Assembly: GCA_026988245.1 (NCBI GenBank)
Contig: JALSLR010000095.1
Location: forward strand, 1-35,634
Reading direction: 5' to 3'
DNA from: Sulfurimonas sp.
GTDB lineage: Bacteria > Campylobacterota > Campylobacteria > Campylobacterales > Sulfurimonadaceae
Length of the DNA stretch: 35,634 nt
The notes beneath the pieces were generated by a model that ran no database searches, was not told the origin of the DNA, and worked only from the letters and a program-made list of their open reading frames with translations. The position numbers and the translations under genes were made by a program. Positions 1 through 8,380 of the stretch are shown here, one piece after another (position 1 is the first letter of the stretch; each line of letters begins with the position of its first letter).

Positions 1-760
1 GGTGAATTTGTTTAGTGTCTTTTAAAATAGCTTCTACCATAATAGCAGTTGATTTCGCAGGAGCATAATAAGCAGATCCAGTTTTCAAATGTCCTACTAT
101 CTCAGCTCCACCATGACGTGTTCTATGCACAACTTCTTCTATCTCAGCATCAGTTAAAACATCAAAAAGAGGTACACCCGCTACCGTTGAGTAGCGAGGA
201 AGAGGTACCATATCATCACCATGTCCTCCCATCACAGAGGCGCGAATTTGACCCCCGCCATAACCGAGTTTTTCTTGGATAAATGAAGCCATCCTTGAAC
301 TATCAAGAATTCCAGCCATACCAATAACACGACTTCTATCGAAACCAGATTCTTTAAGTGCAACATAGGTCATTGCATCCAAGGGATTTGAAACCATAAT
401 AATTACAGCGTTAGGAGAATACTTTGCAATACCTTCAATCACTTCTTTTGTAATATTTGCATTTATCATAAGTAAATCATCACGACTCATGCCAGGAAGT
501 CTTGGACTACCAGCCGTTACAACAACAACGTGACAATCCGTAAGTTCACTCATATCTTCAGCAACTTTTACTACAGTATGGCTTCTAACGGCAGATGCAG
601 CTTGAGACATATCTAATGCTTTACCGCGTGCAACATCTATTTTGTTGTCACGAAGAATTATTTCGTGACAAGATCCAAGCATTGCAAGTGAATATGCTAC
701 AGTGGCGCCAACATTCCCTGCTCCAACTATACCGACTCTCTTCCCTCTTTCTCTATGCAT
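1..760 (-). CDS. mdh: Malate dehydrogenase (3' end missing)
   Basis: NAD-dependent malate dehydrogenase of the LDH-like family, interconverting malate and oxaloacetate in the TCA cycle (oxidative or reductive). I translated the 253 codons present. They show the Rossmann dinucleotide motif GAGNVG (residues 13-18), the substrate-arginine segment SPRLPGMSR (85-93, with Arg at the position where lactate dehydrogenases carry Gln), the Asp/Arg pair in GILDSSR (150-156) and the catalytic His in GGHGDD (H180). The start is ATG at 760, preceded by GGGAG at good spacing. The family is about 315-320 residues, so roughly 60 C-terminal residues lie beyond the left edge. It is downstream of icd on the same strand but separated from it by a terminator-like hairpin, so it is probably transcribed at least partly on its own. 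Confidence 0.93.
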   Translation of the reverse strand, partial: MHRERGKRVGIVGAGNVGATVAYSLAMLGSCHEIILRDNKIDVARGKALDMSQAASAVRSHTVVKVAEDMSELTDCHVVVVTAGSPRLPGMSRDDLLMINANITKEVIEGIAKYSPNAVIIMVSNPLDAMTYVALKESGFDRSRVIGMAGILDSSRMASFIQEKLGYGGGQIRASVMGGHGDDMVPLPRYSTVAGVPLFDVLTDAEIEEVVHRTRHGGAEIVGHLKTGSAYYAPAKSTAIMVEAILKDTKQIH

Positions 761-842
761 ATAAACTCCCTATATATTTATTTTTACTGACTATTTTGTC
801 TCTGAATAAAACTATTAATTAGTTTCATAGTAAAAACAAAAT

Positions 843-867
843 AACTAAAGAGAAAATCTCTTTAGTT
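843..867 (-). terminator. Rho-independent terminator after icd
   Basis: Perfect 11-bp inverted repeat (843-853 pairing with 857-867, loop AAA on the plus strand). It lies 8 bp past the icd stop. On the minus strand the stem is followed by ATTTTGTTTTTAC, a T-rich tail. Confidence 0.65.
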
Positions 868-875
868 ACTAAACG

Positions 876-3050
876 CTATATAGCGTCGATAATAGCATTC
901 AACGTAGCTGATGGACGCATTGCTGCAGTCGCTTTAGCAATATCTGGCTTAAAATAACCGCCAATATCTTTTGGACTACCCTCAGAAGCTAAGAGTTCTG
1001 CGATGATAGTGTCTTCTTTTTCAGTTAACTCTTTTGCAACAGGAGCAAACTTAGCAGCTAATTCAGCGTTATCACCTTCAGCTAATGCTTTAGCCCAGTA
1101 TTGAGCCACAAAAAAGTGAGAAGCTTTGTTGTCAGGTTCACCACATTTACGAGATGGCTCTTTTGAGTTATCAAGATAAGCATCGTTAGCAATATCAAGA
1201 CCAGCAGTTAGTGCCGCGAGTTTAACATCTGAGTGTTTGTTTCCTAAAAAACGAAGTGATTCAGCAAGAGCTAGAATTTCACCAAGTGAGTCCCAACGAA
1301 GGTGACCCTCTTTTAAGAATTGATCAACATGCTTAGGAGCAGAACCACCAGCGCCTGTTTCATAAAGACCACCACCAGCTAACAACGGAACGATAGAAAG
1401 CATTTTTGCAGATGTCCCAAGCTCTAAGATTGGGTACATATCTGTTAAGTGATCACGAAGAACATTTCCAGTTACAGCGATAGTGTTTTCACCTGCACGC
1501 ACACGAGCATTTGTGAAGCGTGTTGCATCTGTTACATTCATGATTTGAATATCTAAACCATCAGTATTTAAATCTTTCAAGTAAGTATTTACTTTTTTAA
1601 TCATTTCTGCATCATGAGCTCTGTTTTCATCTAACCAGAAGATAACTGGCACTTTTTCAATTTGACCACGCTCAACTGCTAAGCGAACCCAGTCTTTAAT
1701 AGGAATATCTTTTGCACGAGACATTCTCCAGATATCACCTTTTTCACAATCAAATGACATCAACTCTGTACCATCTTCAGCAGTCACAGTCACTTTCCCA
1801 GCTTCTGAGAGTTCAAAAGTTGTAGGGTGAGAACCATACTCTTCTGCTTTTTGTGCCATAAGACCAACATTAGCCATTGAACCCATCGTTGTTACATCAT
1901 ATTGACCATTTTTAACACAATCAGCTACCATCTCAGCATGAAACATTGCATAAGTACTATCAGGAATAACAGCAACACACTCTACTGCATCACCGTTTCT
2001 ATTCCACTGCTTACCACCTTCGCGAACAACAACAGGCATAGAAGCATCAATAATAACATCATTTGAAGCATTGAAGTTAGTTGTGCCTTTATCAGAATCA
2101 ACCATAGCAATTTCTGGATTATCAGACTCCACAACTGCTTGGAATGCTGCTTTAATCTCAGCCTCTTTTGCATGACCAGAGATTTTAAGCTCTAAGTCAC
2201 TCATGCCTTGGTTGGGATTAACTTGCAACTCTGCAAACACATCTGCATATTTGTCAAATACTTCTTGAAAAAAGACTGTAAAAGCATGACCAAACATAAT
2301 AGGATCAGAAATCTTCATCATTGTTGCCTTGAGGTGAATAGACCATAAAACACCATTTTTCTTAGCATCTTCTATAGTTTTAGCTATAAATGTCTTAAGC
2401 TTAGCAACTGACATATATGTACCATCAAGAACTTCTTTATCCATCGCATCTATAGTTGCTAATTCTGAACCATTTAGTGCTATTGTTACTCTTTGAGCCT
2501 TTGTCATAGTGACAGATTGTTCATTACTATAAAAATCTCCATCACCTTCCATATGCGCTACATATGACTTAGGGTTTTGAGGAAAAGCACGAAGTTTATG
2601 CGGATTGTTTTGAGCAAACTTTTTTACTGCTTTAGCAGCACGTCTATCAGAGTTACCTTCCCGAAGCACGGGATTAACTGCAGAACCTAGACATGTGTTG
2701 TATTTAGTACGAATTGCTTCTTCGTCAGCATTTGCTGGATTTTCAGGAAAATCAGGAATATCGTAACCTTGCCCTTGAAGCTCAGCAATACATTCTTTTA
2801 GTTGACCAATAGATGCAGATATATTTGGGAGCTTGATAATATTTCCATCTTCTTGCAGAACAACCTCTCCTAGCTTAGATAATTCATCTTCGGCTAAACC
2901 CATAGCAGCTAAAACTCTACCTGATAGTGAAATATCACTAGTTACTACTTCAACGCCTGCTGCTTGAGTAAACGCGTTTACGATTGGTAAAAGCGAGTAA
3001 GTCGCTAGGGCTGGTGCTTCGTCAATAACTGACCAAATAATTTTTGACAT
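876..3050 (-). CDS. icd: Isocitrate dehydrogenase (NADP+), monomeric type
   Basis: Monomeric NADP-dependent isocitrate dehydrogenase (2-oxoglutarate + CO2 from isocitrate, or the reverse in reductive TCA operation). At 724 residues it matches the roughly 740-residue monomeric family and is far longer than the dimeric enzyme of about 415. The N-terminus MSKIIWSVIDEAPALATYS and the C-terminal segments (FLGNKHSDVKLAALTAGLD, KDIGGYFKPD) are typical of the family. I chose ATG at 3050 rather than an in-frame start at 3092. AAGGAC sits 6 nt before 3050, and homologues begin MSKIIW or similar. The gene lies 101 bp downstream of mltG, with a 7-bp inverted repeat abutting the ribosome site, and is followed by a terminator before mdh. 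Confidence 0.95.
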   Translation of the reverse strand: MSKIIWSVIDEAPALATYSLLPIVNAFTQAAGVEVVTSDISLSGRVLAAMGLAEDELSKLGEVVLQEDGNIIKLPNISASIGQLKECIAELQGQGYDIPDFPENPANADEEAIRTKYNTCLGSAVNPVLREGNSDRRAAKAVKKFAQNNPHKLRAFPQNPKSYVAHMEGDGDFYSNEQSVTMTKAQRVTIALNGSELATIDAMDKEVLDGTYMSVAKLKTFIAKTIEDAKKNGVLWSIHLKATMMKISDPIMFGHAFTVFFQEVFDKYADVFAELQVNPNQGMSDLELKISGHAKEAEIKAAFQAVVESDNPEIAMVDSDKGTTNFNASNDVIIDASMPVVVREGGKQWNRNGDAVECVAVIPDSTYAMFHAEMVADCVKNGQYDVTTMGSMANVGLMAQKAEEYGSHPTTFELSEAGKVTVTAEDGTELMSFDCEKGDIWRMSRAKDIPIKDWVRLAVERGQIEKVPVIFWLDENRAHDAEMIKKVNTYLKDLNTDGLDIQIMNVTDATRFTNARVRAGENTIAVTGNVLRDHLTDMYPILELGTSAKMLSIVPLLAGGGLYETGAGGSAPKHVDQFLKEGHLRWDSLGEILALAESLRFLGNKHSDVKLAALTAGLDIANDAYLDNSKEPSRKCGEPDNKASHFFVAQYWAKALAEGDNAELAAKFAPVAKELTEKEDTIIAELLASEGSPKDIGGYFKPDIAKATAAMRPSATLNAIIDAI

Positions 3051-3059
3051 TTTTTGTCC

Positions 3060-3082
3060 TTGCTTAAATTTAATATAAGCAA
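3060..3082 (-). promoter_or_regulatory. Inverted repeat abutting the icd ribosome site
   Basis: On the minus strand TTGCTTA and TAAGCAA form a 7-bp stem with a 9-nt loop. The 3' arm runs directly into the AAGGAC Shine-Dalgarno of icd. A TATATT that could be a -10 element lies inside the loop, so this may be promoter sequence rather than an RNA hairpin. In an AT-rich genome such a repeat can arise by chance. Confidence 0.3.
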
Positions 3083-3151
3083 ATAGTAACACTTTAATCT
3101 GTTACTAAAACAAACACTCCGTTAAACATATGGGAATTTAATCAAGTTGTT

Positions 3152-4096
3152 TCATTTTGTAGCATGCTTTATGTTGCGTAAATGGGTAGAATAGTTACAT
3201 GCAAAATCATGCTTACCATTCTTAGACTTCATAAAATAGAGATACTTTGTTTTGGCTGGGAAAACGGCAGCGCGTATCGCTTCAAAGCTTACATTACAGA
3301 CTGGAATGCTTGGAACCCCCCTGTGTTTGTATGTATTGTAGATGCTTTTATCTTTTCTAATACGACTTGAGGTAACCTTAATATGAGAATATTTTCCATA
3401 GTTCAGTGTACCATCCATCTGAAGTCTCATTCCCTTTTTTATTCTATTGTATATAACTGAACTAACAAGTGGCATCTCTTTATTATTTGCTGATTCCTTT
3501 TGTATTACAGAAGCAAGTGCTACAAAATGAAACCATTTCTTTTCATTATAAGAACCAAATAACTTGTTTGAAAAATCTTTCATTTGCAAATGTGACTTAT
3601 CCAACAAAATCTTTATTAATGTTTTTTCTGTGATACCTAAAGGCACTCTATATGTATTGGGAACTAAAGCCCCCTCTGCTATAGGAGCATATTTATCATA
3701 AAAATACTGTAATTTTATTCTGCTTAATTTTAAACCAATCGAAAGTTCATTCAAAAAAATGTATGTAGTTTCTCCAGGAATAAGTATTACATCCTGAAGA
3801 GCTGCTTTTGCATGAGCTAATCTATATAAGAAATCCGCCCTTAAGAGCTTATTTGAACCTATTTTTATCCAGCCACTCTGGGGTGACCCAAGGAATCTCA
3901 ATATAAGTGAATCTAATTTCGAAAGATTATAACCCTTGTTTGATAAATGTGATATAATTTTATTAATAGGCCCACTTGGAATATAAATAACTTTTTGGGA
4001 TATAATTGGCTGATTTAGGTAAAAAATGAATGATAAACTTATTATTAATAGTATCTCAAAGATATACTTTGCAATAGTAAGTTTTTTTATTTTCAT
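3152..4096 (-). CDS. mltG: Endolytic murein transglycosylase MltG (YceG family)
   Basis: Inner-membrane lytic transglycosylase that cleaves nascent peptidoglycan strands and acts as a terminase of glycan polymerisation. The 314 residues (340 in E. coli) show a membrane anchor at about 11-28, a LysM-like subdomain at about 75-120, EGALVPNTYR (141-150, the EGxxxPxTY motif), and ASVIQKES (195-202) with the catalytic Glu at E201. Further on are VIYNRIKKGMRLQMDG and, near the end, AVFPAKTKYLYFM. The first Glu of the usual EKE(S/T) is Gln, but alignment to E. coli E218 puts the catalytic residue at the second Glu, which is kept. The start is ATG at 4096. No other ATG, GTG or TTG occurs in the first 40 codons, so the gene must overlap the divergent gene by 71 bp. 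No clear Shine-Dalgarno is visible. Confidence 0.88.
   Translation of the reverse strand: MKIKKLTIAKYIFEILLIISLSFIFYLNQPIISQKVIYIPSGPINKIISHLSNKGYNLSKLDSLILRFLGSPQSGWIKIGSNKLLRADFLYRLAHAKAALQDVILIPGETTYIFLNELSIGLKLSRIKLQYFYDKYAPIAEGALVPNTYRVPLGITEKTLIKILLDKSHLQMKDFSNKLFGSYNEKKWFHFVALASVIQKESANNKEMPLVSSVIYNRIKKGMRLQMDGTLNYGKYSHIKVTSSRIRKDKSIYNTYKHRGVPSIPVCNVSFEAIRAAVFPAKTKYLYFMKSKNGKHDFACNYSTHLRNIKHATK
4001..4006 (+). promoter_or_regulatory. Putative -10 element of the AsmA-like gene
   Basis: TATAAT, preceded by a T-rich stretch and lying 20 bp before the ATG at 4026. It sits inside the mltG coding sequence. AGGT at 4018-4021 would be the ribosome site. Inferred from motif and position only. 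Confidence 0.35.
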
Positions 4097-7000
4097 TTTT
4101 TTGGCACTTTCTGTAACATATTTAATTTTAAGTAATGGAGTATATCTAAAAGAACTCTCTTTTCCTTCTTTACATATAAATAAGCTCTATATAAAATGGG
4201 ATAAAAAGCTCAATATATCTATAAACGATATGACCATCATGGCAAACAAAAATTCATTACCAATGGATTTTAAACCAAAAGATATAAGAAAACACTTAAA
4301 GAACTTTGGACTCCTTGCTTCTTTCATTCAAAGTATAGTCATTGAAAAAATAAATTATAGAGATATATATGCAACTGTTCGATATGTGGACACGCAAGGT
4401 GGCTATATACGAGCATCTTCAAAAAGCTTCAATATAGACACTATAATTCATAGAACTAAAAAACATATTAATTTTGAAATAATCAACTTAACTGATACCA
4501 TCAAACAAATATCTATTCATGGAAATATTGTATTAGATTTAACAAATAGAGAACTTTTACTTAGACTCAACACAGCTATTGCAAAAGAGATTAATCTTAA
4601 TATTTTCACCTTCATCAATGCTTCATTGCTTCAATATGCAATCACATCAAATAAAGACATTACTAACTATAGTCATCTCATCAATATATTGAACATTCAT
4701 CCAAAACTTAAGTATTGGGTATATGAAGCTATAAAAATGGATAAAGCAGTTCTAAAAAAAGCATATGGTTTTATAGATTTCTTAAAACCTGATGAAGCTT
4801 TTAATAACTTATACATATCTGCTGATATAGCGAAACTAGAGTACTCTTATCACAAAAAATTAGATTCAATTCACACCCAAAGCACAAACTTAGAATTTAA
4901 ACAAGGCACATTAAACATAAGACCAAAAAATCACACTACATATGATTTTCATTTAGATAAAAGTTGGCTCAATATTAACTTCAATACAAAAGAGCCTCAA
5001 CTTTCCTTGCACTTATTATTTAATGGTTTTGTAGATAAGAACTTATTGCACATTCTTAATACTTTTGGCATCAAGCTACCATTTAAACAAAACTCTGGCA
5101 CTCTTGCCACAGACTTAACTCTCAAGATTAACCTTCTTAATCTTAATGTCGATGCTCAAGGTGACTTCTTTACAAATAAAGCTAATTTTACCTACTTAGG
5201 TTTAAATTTAAATATCTTTAATACGCATATAACACTAGACAATTACAAGGTTACCATTGATAAAATGTTTGCAAAATATAAAAAAAACATATCAGCAAAT
5301 GTCACAGCCAACCTTGACACAAAGAATAATGAAGGTATAATTAGTTTCGATGTAGACAAAGCTAACTTTAATGAGAATATGCTTTGGCTAGATACTGATA
5401 AACAACTTCATATAGATTATAAAATATCTTCTACAGGAGATATTATAAAGGTATCGGAATCTCAATGGAATCTCTTTAAAGAAGAGAAGATTACCGTTGA
5501 GTCGATTGATATTCCCTTCAACTACGAAAACCTCTTTGCGACTATACCAACAACTCAAATAAAAATAGGTAATGCTGCTACTATTTATGCATCTGGAAGC
5601 ACTTCCTTTAAAACATTTAGCACAAATCTTGAGCTTGATGTTACCAAATTTAAATATGGAATAATAGAACTTGCTCAGTCAAACCTCCTGCTTGATGTTT
5701 CTTTTGTTGATTCTAAATTTATGGTAAGTGCTAATGAAAATGTTAGGTTTATACTTTCTAATCAAGATTGTTCTATTTTAAATCCTAAAATTTCGCTACA
5801 TCAAAATAAAATCATTACAAAAAGCTCTGAGTTTGTAATCGAAAATTTATTAGAAGCAAAAGTGGCTCTAGCCTACGCACTAGATAATTCCAATGGTTTT
5901 TTAAATATTGAAAAAATGAACTTTAAAAATGATATGCTTGGGAGTATATTTAAAAACACTGATTTTATTGGTTTTAAACTCAAAAAAGAAAATAATAAAT
6001 TTACAGCTTTTTGTCCAGATATGAGCGTACTCATTGCACTCTCACAAAATAAATGGAATGTTGCATTTAAATCATTGGCTCAACTTCATAAACATTCTAA
6101 ACTACTCCAAAAATACAATTTAAACAATGGAAAAGTAACTATATTTAAAAGTGAAGACGAAAAAGATATAAAATTTCATGCAGATATTAATCATCAAAAA
6201 AAATTTATTAACATCAACAACAAACTCATCTCTCACTATAAAATAGATGGATACATTAACTCCAACACAGGTGACATCAATCTAAATATTAACGATAAGA
6301 TACACACAACTTGGGGAAAACAAATATCTATCACAGGCCAAGATATTGGTATTAACTTAGGAAGTATTATTGATTATTTAGCTAGTATAAAAGATGACCA
6401 AAAAGATTCTAAATCTAAAAATATAAATTTAGAGTTATTGAACTCATTTGTATATTTCAGCAAAGACCGGAGAGCTATTGCCGATAAAATAAATTTACAA
6501 TACTACGACAACATTGCAACAGCACAACTGATTCATCAAGGAGCTACGGCAGGATTTAAACTTCAAGATAATAATTTTTTTCTTTATGGTGAGGATTTTA
6601 ACGATATATTTATGGACAATCTCTTTGCACTTTCAAGATTTAAAGGGGGTAGTTTTGATTTCTCCATAAAGGGCTCTTTAGAGGAATACGTGGGTATACT
6701 ATATGTTAAAGACACTACTGTTATAGAATACAAGCTTTTAAACAACATTTTAGCATTTATAAACACTATACCATCACTTGTTACATTTTCACTACCTGGA
6801 TACAATAAAAATGGATTAAGTATACAAAATTCTTATATAAACTTTTCGTTTGCTAACGATCAATACACTTTAAAAGATATTAGCTTAGAATCAAAAGAGA
6901 TGGATATTTATGGTAATGGAAAAGCAAGCTATAAAGAAAACACAATTGATTTAAATCTTAATTTAAAAACAGACTTAGCAAGTGCAATATCTAAGATACC

Positions 7001-7169
7001 CGTAGTAGGCTATATAATTTTTAATGAAGATTCCATCTCTACTTCGTTAAAAGTTTCTGGAAAACTAAGTGATCCAGAGGTTGAAACAATGCTAGCAAAA
7101 GACATTATTATAGCGCCACTAAACATCATAAAGAGAACCTTGCTTTTTCCTTTTAAACTATTTGAATAA
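4026..7169 (+). CDS. AsmA/YhdP-like envelope protein (DUF3971-type)
   Basis: Large protein (1047 residues) with one N-terminal membrane segment (about 14-35) followed by a long, mostly beta-strand periplasmic region rich in Asn, Lys and Ile. The C-terminal part resembles the AsmA-like C-terminal module: GYNKNGLSIQNSYINFSFAN, then alternating strands, then KIPVVGYIIFNED, and a last block GKLSDPEVETMLAKDIIIAP. Proteins of this class (AsmA, TamB, YhdP) are thought to form hydrophobic grooves or bridges that move phospholipids between inner and outer membrane. That role here is by family only. The start at 4026 has AGGT 5 nt upstream; the next possible in-frame start (TTG, codon 26) would fall inside the membrane anchor. 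The 3' end is 8 bp from the convergent permease gene. Confidence 0.78.
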   Translation: MNDKLIINSISKIYFAIVSFFIFIFLALSVTYLILSNGVYLKELSFPSLHINKLYIKWDKKLNISINDMTIMANKNSLPMDFKPKDIRKHLKNFGLLASFIQSIVIEKINYRDIYATVRYVDTQGGYIRASSKSFNIDTIIHRTKKHINFEIINLTDTIKQISIHGNIVLDLTNRELLLRLNTAIAKEINLNIFTFINASLLQYAITSNKDITNYSHLINILNIHPKLKYWVYEAIKMDKAVLKKAYGFIDFLKPDEAFNNLYISADIAKLEYSYHKKLDSIHTQSTNLEFKQGTLNIRPKNHTTYDFHLDKSWLNINFNTKEPQLSLHLLFNGFVDKNLLHILNTFGIKLPFKQNSGTLATDLTLKINLLNLNVDAQGDFFTNKANFTYLGLNLNIFNTHITLDNYKVTIDKMFAKYKKNISANVTANLDTKNNEGIISFDVDKANFNENMLWLDTDKQLHIDYKISSTGDIIKVSESQWNLFKEEKITVESIDIPFNYENLFATIPTTQIKIGNAATIYASGSTSFKTFSTNLELDVTKFKYGIIELAQSNLLLDVSFVDSKFMVSANENVRFILSNQDCSILNPKISLHQNKIITKSSEFVIENLLEAKVALAYALDNSNGFLNIEKMNFKNDMLGSIFKNTDFIGFKLKKENNKFTAFCPDMSVLIALSQNKWNVAFKSLAQLHKHSKLLQKYNLNNGKVTIFKSEDEKDIKFHADINHQKKFININNKLISHYKIDGYINSNTGDINLNINDKIHTTWGKQISITGQDIGINLGSIIDYLASIKDDQKDSKSKNINLELLNSFVYFSKDRRAIADKINLQYYDNIATAQLIHQGATAGFKLQDNNFFLYGEDFNDIFMDNLFALSRFKGGSFDFSIKGSLEEYVGILYVKDTTVIEYKLLNNILAFINTIPSLVTFSLPGYNKNGLSIQNSYINFSFANDQYTLKDISLESKEMDIYGNGKASYKENTIDLNLNLKTDLASAISKIPVVGYIIFNEDSISTSLKVSGKLSDPEVETMLAKDIIIAPLNIIKRTLLFPFKLFE

Positions 7170-7177
7170 AATAATAT

Positions 7178-8380
7178 TTACTCATTTCTCAAAACTGTTA
7201 GTATATCAACTTCACTAGCTTTTTTGGCTGGATAATATGAAGAAACAATCACAATAACAAAAGCACCAACTACAATTAAGAAAAAATCTTTGACATTTAG
7301 ATCAAGAGGTAAAGTGGTTGTAGGATAAACATCTTTTGGTAAGGAAATGATATCAAATGAGCTCAAAACCCATAAACCACTCATTCCAAAGACAATTCCA
7401 GATAAAATTCCACCAACTCCTATAACAACACCTAGATACAAAAATACTTTTTTAATCTCTCTTTTTGTTGTTCCTAGTGATAACAAAAGAGCAATTTCAC
7501 TTCTTCTATTCATTACTGTCATAAGCAACGAAGAGATTATATTTATAGATGCTATTAAGATGATAAGCATAAGGACGATAAATAAAGATGCTTTTTCTAA
7601 CTCTAAGGCTGCAAAAAAATTCAAATTATCTTGCCACCACCCTTTAATAGATACATTAACTGGTAATTTTTCCTTAAGTCTTAGTATATCTACATGTGGA
7701 TTATCCGAGTATATGTGTATCCCATCATATTGATTAGATGGGATACGCATCATTTTTTGCATTGACTCCAGTGTTGTATAACTATATGCTTTATCGTACG
7801 CGGTTAAGCCTGAATCAAAGACACCCTTGACAGTAAAACGCTTTATTCTTGGTGTTACAGAAAGTCCGCCAGGTTCTACATTTGTAAAGATATACATCAC
7901 TTTGTCATCAACAAACACATTAAACTCATCTTTTAAAGATTTACCAATAAGTATATCAAATTTACCAAGTTTCGATTTTTCAATTGCTTGATGCAAAACA
8001 CTATTAACTTTTGCTTCATCTTTCATGTTAACACCAAAAATATAACCACCCTCTAGTTTATTTCCACTTCTTGCCATAACTGCTGATTGAACATATGGAC
8101 TAAAGCGCATTGAAGGAAAATTTAATTCTAAATCTAAAAGAAGACTTTCATCGACTGCTCCATAGAATCTAGGAATTACTGTTAGTGGGTAATTCATAAC
8201 GGTTAATTTTTTTCTAAATTCACCATCGAAACCATTCATAAGGGCCATAGCAATCAAAAGAACCATCACTCCGAGGGATATCCCTAAAAAGGCTAAAAGT
8301 GCTGAAAGAAAGATAAAAGGCTGATCTTTATCAAAACGCAAAAACCTTCTTACGAGATAGGGAACTAATGCTTTATTCAA
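7178..8380 (-). CDS. LolC/LolE-family lipoprotein-releasing permease
   Basis: Inner-membrane permease subunit of the ABC system that extracts outer-membrane lipoproteins and hands them to LolA. The 400 residues have the FtsX/MacB layout. There is a first membrane helix at about 22-50 ([20 protein letters not shown], then [11 protein letters not shown]), a periplasmic domain at about 55-260, and three membrane helices from about 265 ([20 protein letters not shown]) to the end, with [19 protein letters not shown] between them. It starts with TTG at 8380, overlapping the secA TGA as TTGA, so the two are translationally coupled. No ATPase subunit (LolD) or second permease is present here. Whether it acts as LolC, LolE or a single hybrid permease cannot be told. 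Confidence 0.85.
   Translation of the reverse strand: MNKALVPYLVRRFLRFDKDQPFIFLSALLAFLGISLGVMVLLIAMALMNGFDGEFRKKLTVMNYPLTVIPRFYGAVDESLLLDLELNFPSMRFSPYVQSAVMARSGNKLEGGYIFGVNMKDEAKVNSVLHQAIEKSKLGKFDILIGKSLKDEFNVFVDDKVMYIFTNVEPGGLSVTPRIKRFTVKGVFDSGLTAYDKAYSYTTLESMQKMMRIPSNQYDGIHIYSDNPHVDILRLKEKLPVNVSIKGWWQDNLNFFAALELEKASLFIVLMLIILIASINIISSLLMTVMNRRSEIALLLSLGTTKREIKKVFLYLGVVIGVGGILSGIVFGMSGLWVLSSFDIISLPKDVYPTTTLPLDLNVKDFFLIVVGAFVIVIVSSYYPAKKASEVDILTVLRNE

Noticed and set aside
49..822. Plus-strand open frames of 77 and 75 codons at 49-282 and 595-822
   Set aside because: They are antisense to mdh, whose minus-strand translation has all the family motifs; their composition is not protein-like.
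806..823. Inverted repeat AAACTA/TAGTTT between icd and mdh
   Set aside because: Short, AT-only style dyad expected by chance at this base composition, and not placed at a start site or next to a T-run.
3494..3499. Apparent loss of a catalytic residue in MltG (QKES instead of EKE[ST])
   Set aside because: Counting in E. coli MltG places catalytic E218 at the second Glu of EKET, which is present here as E201, so the enzyme should be active.
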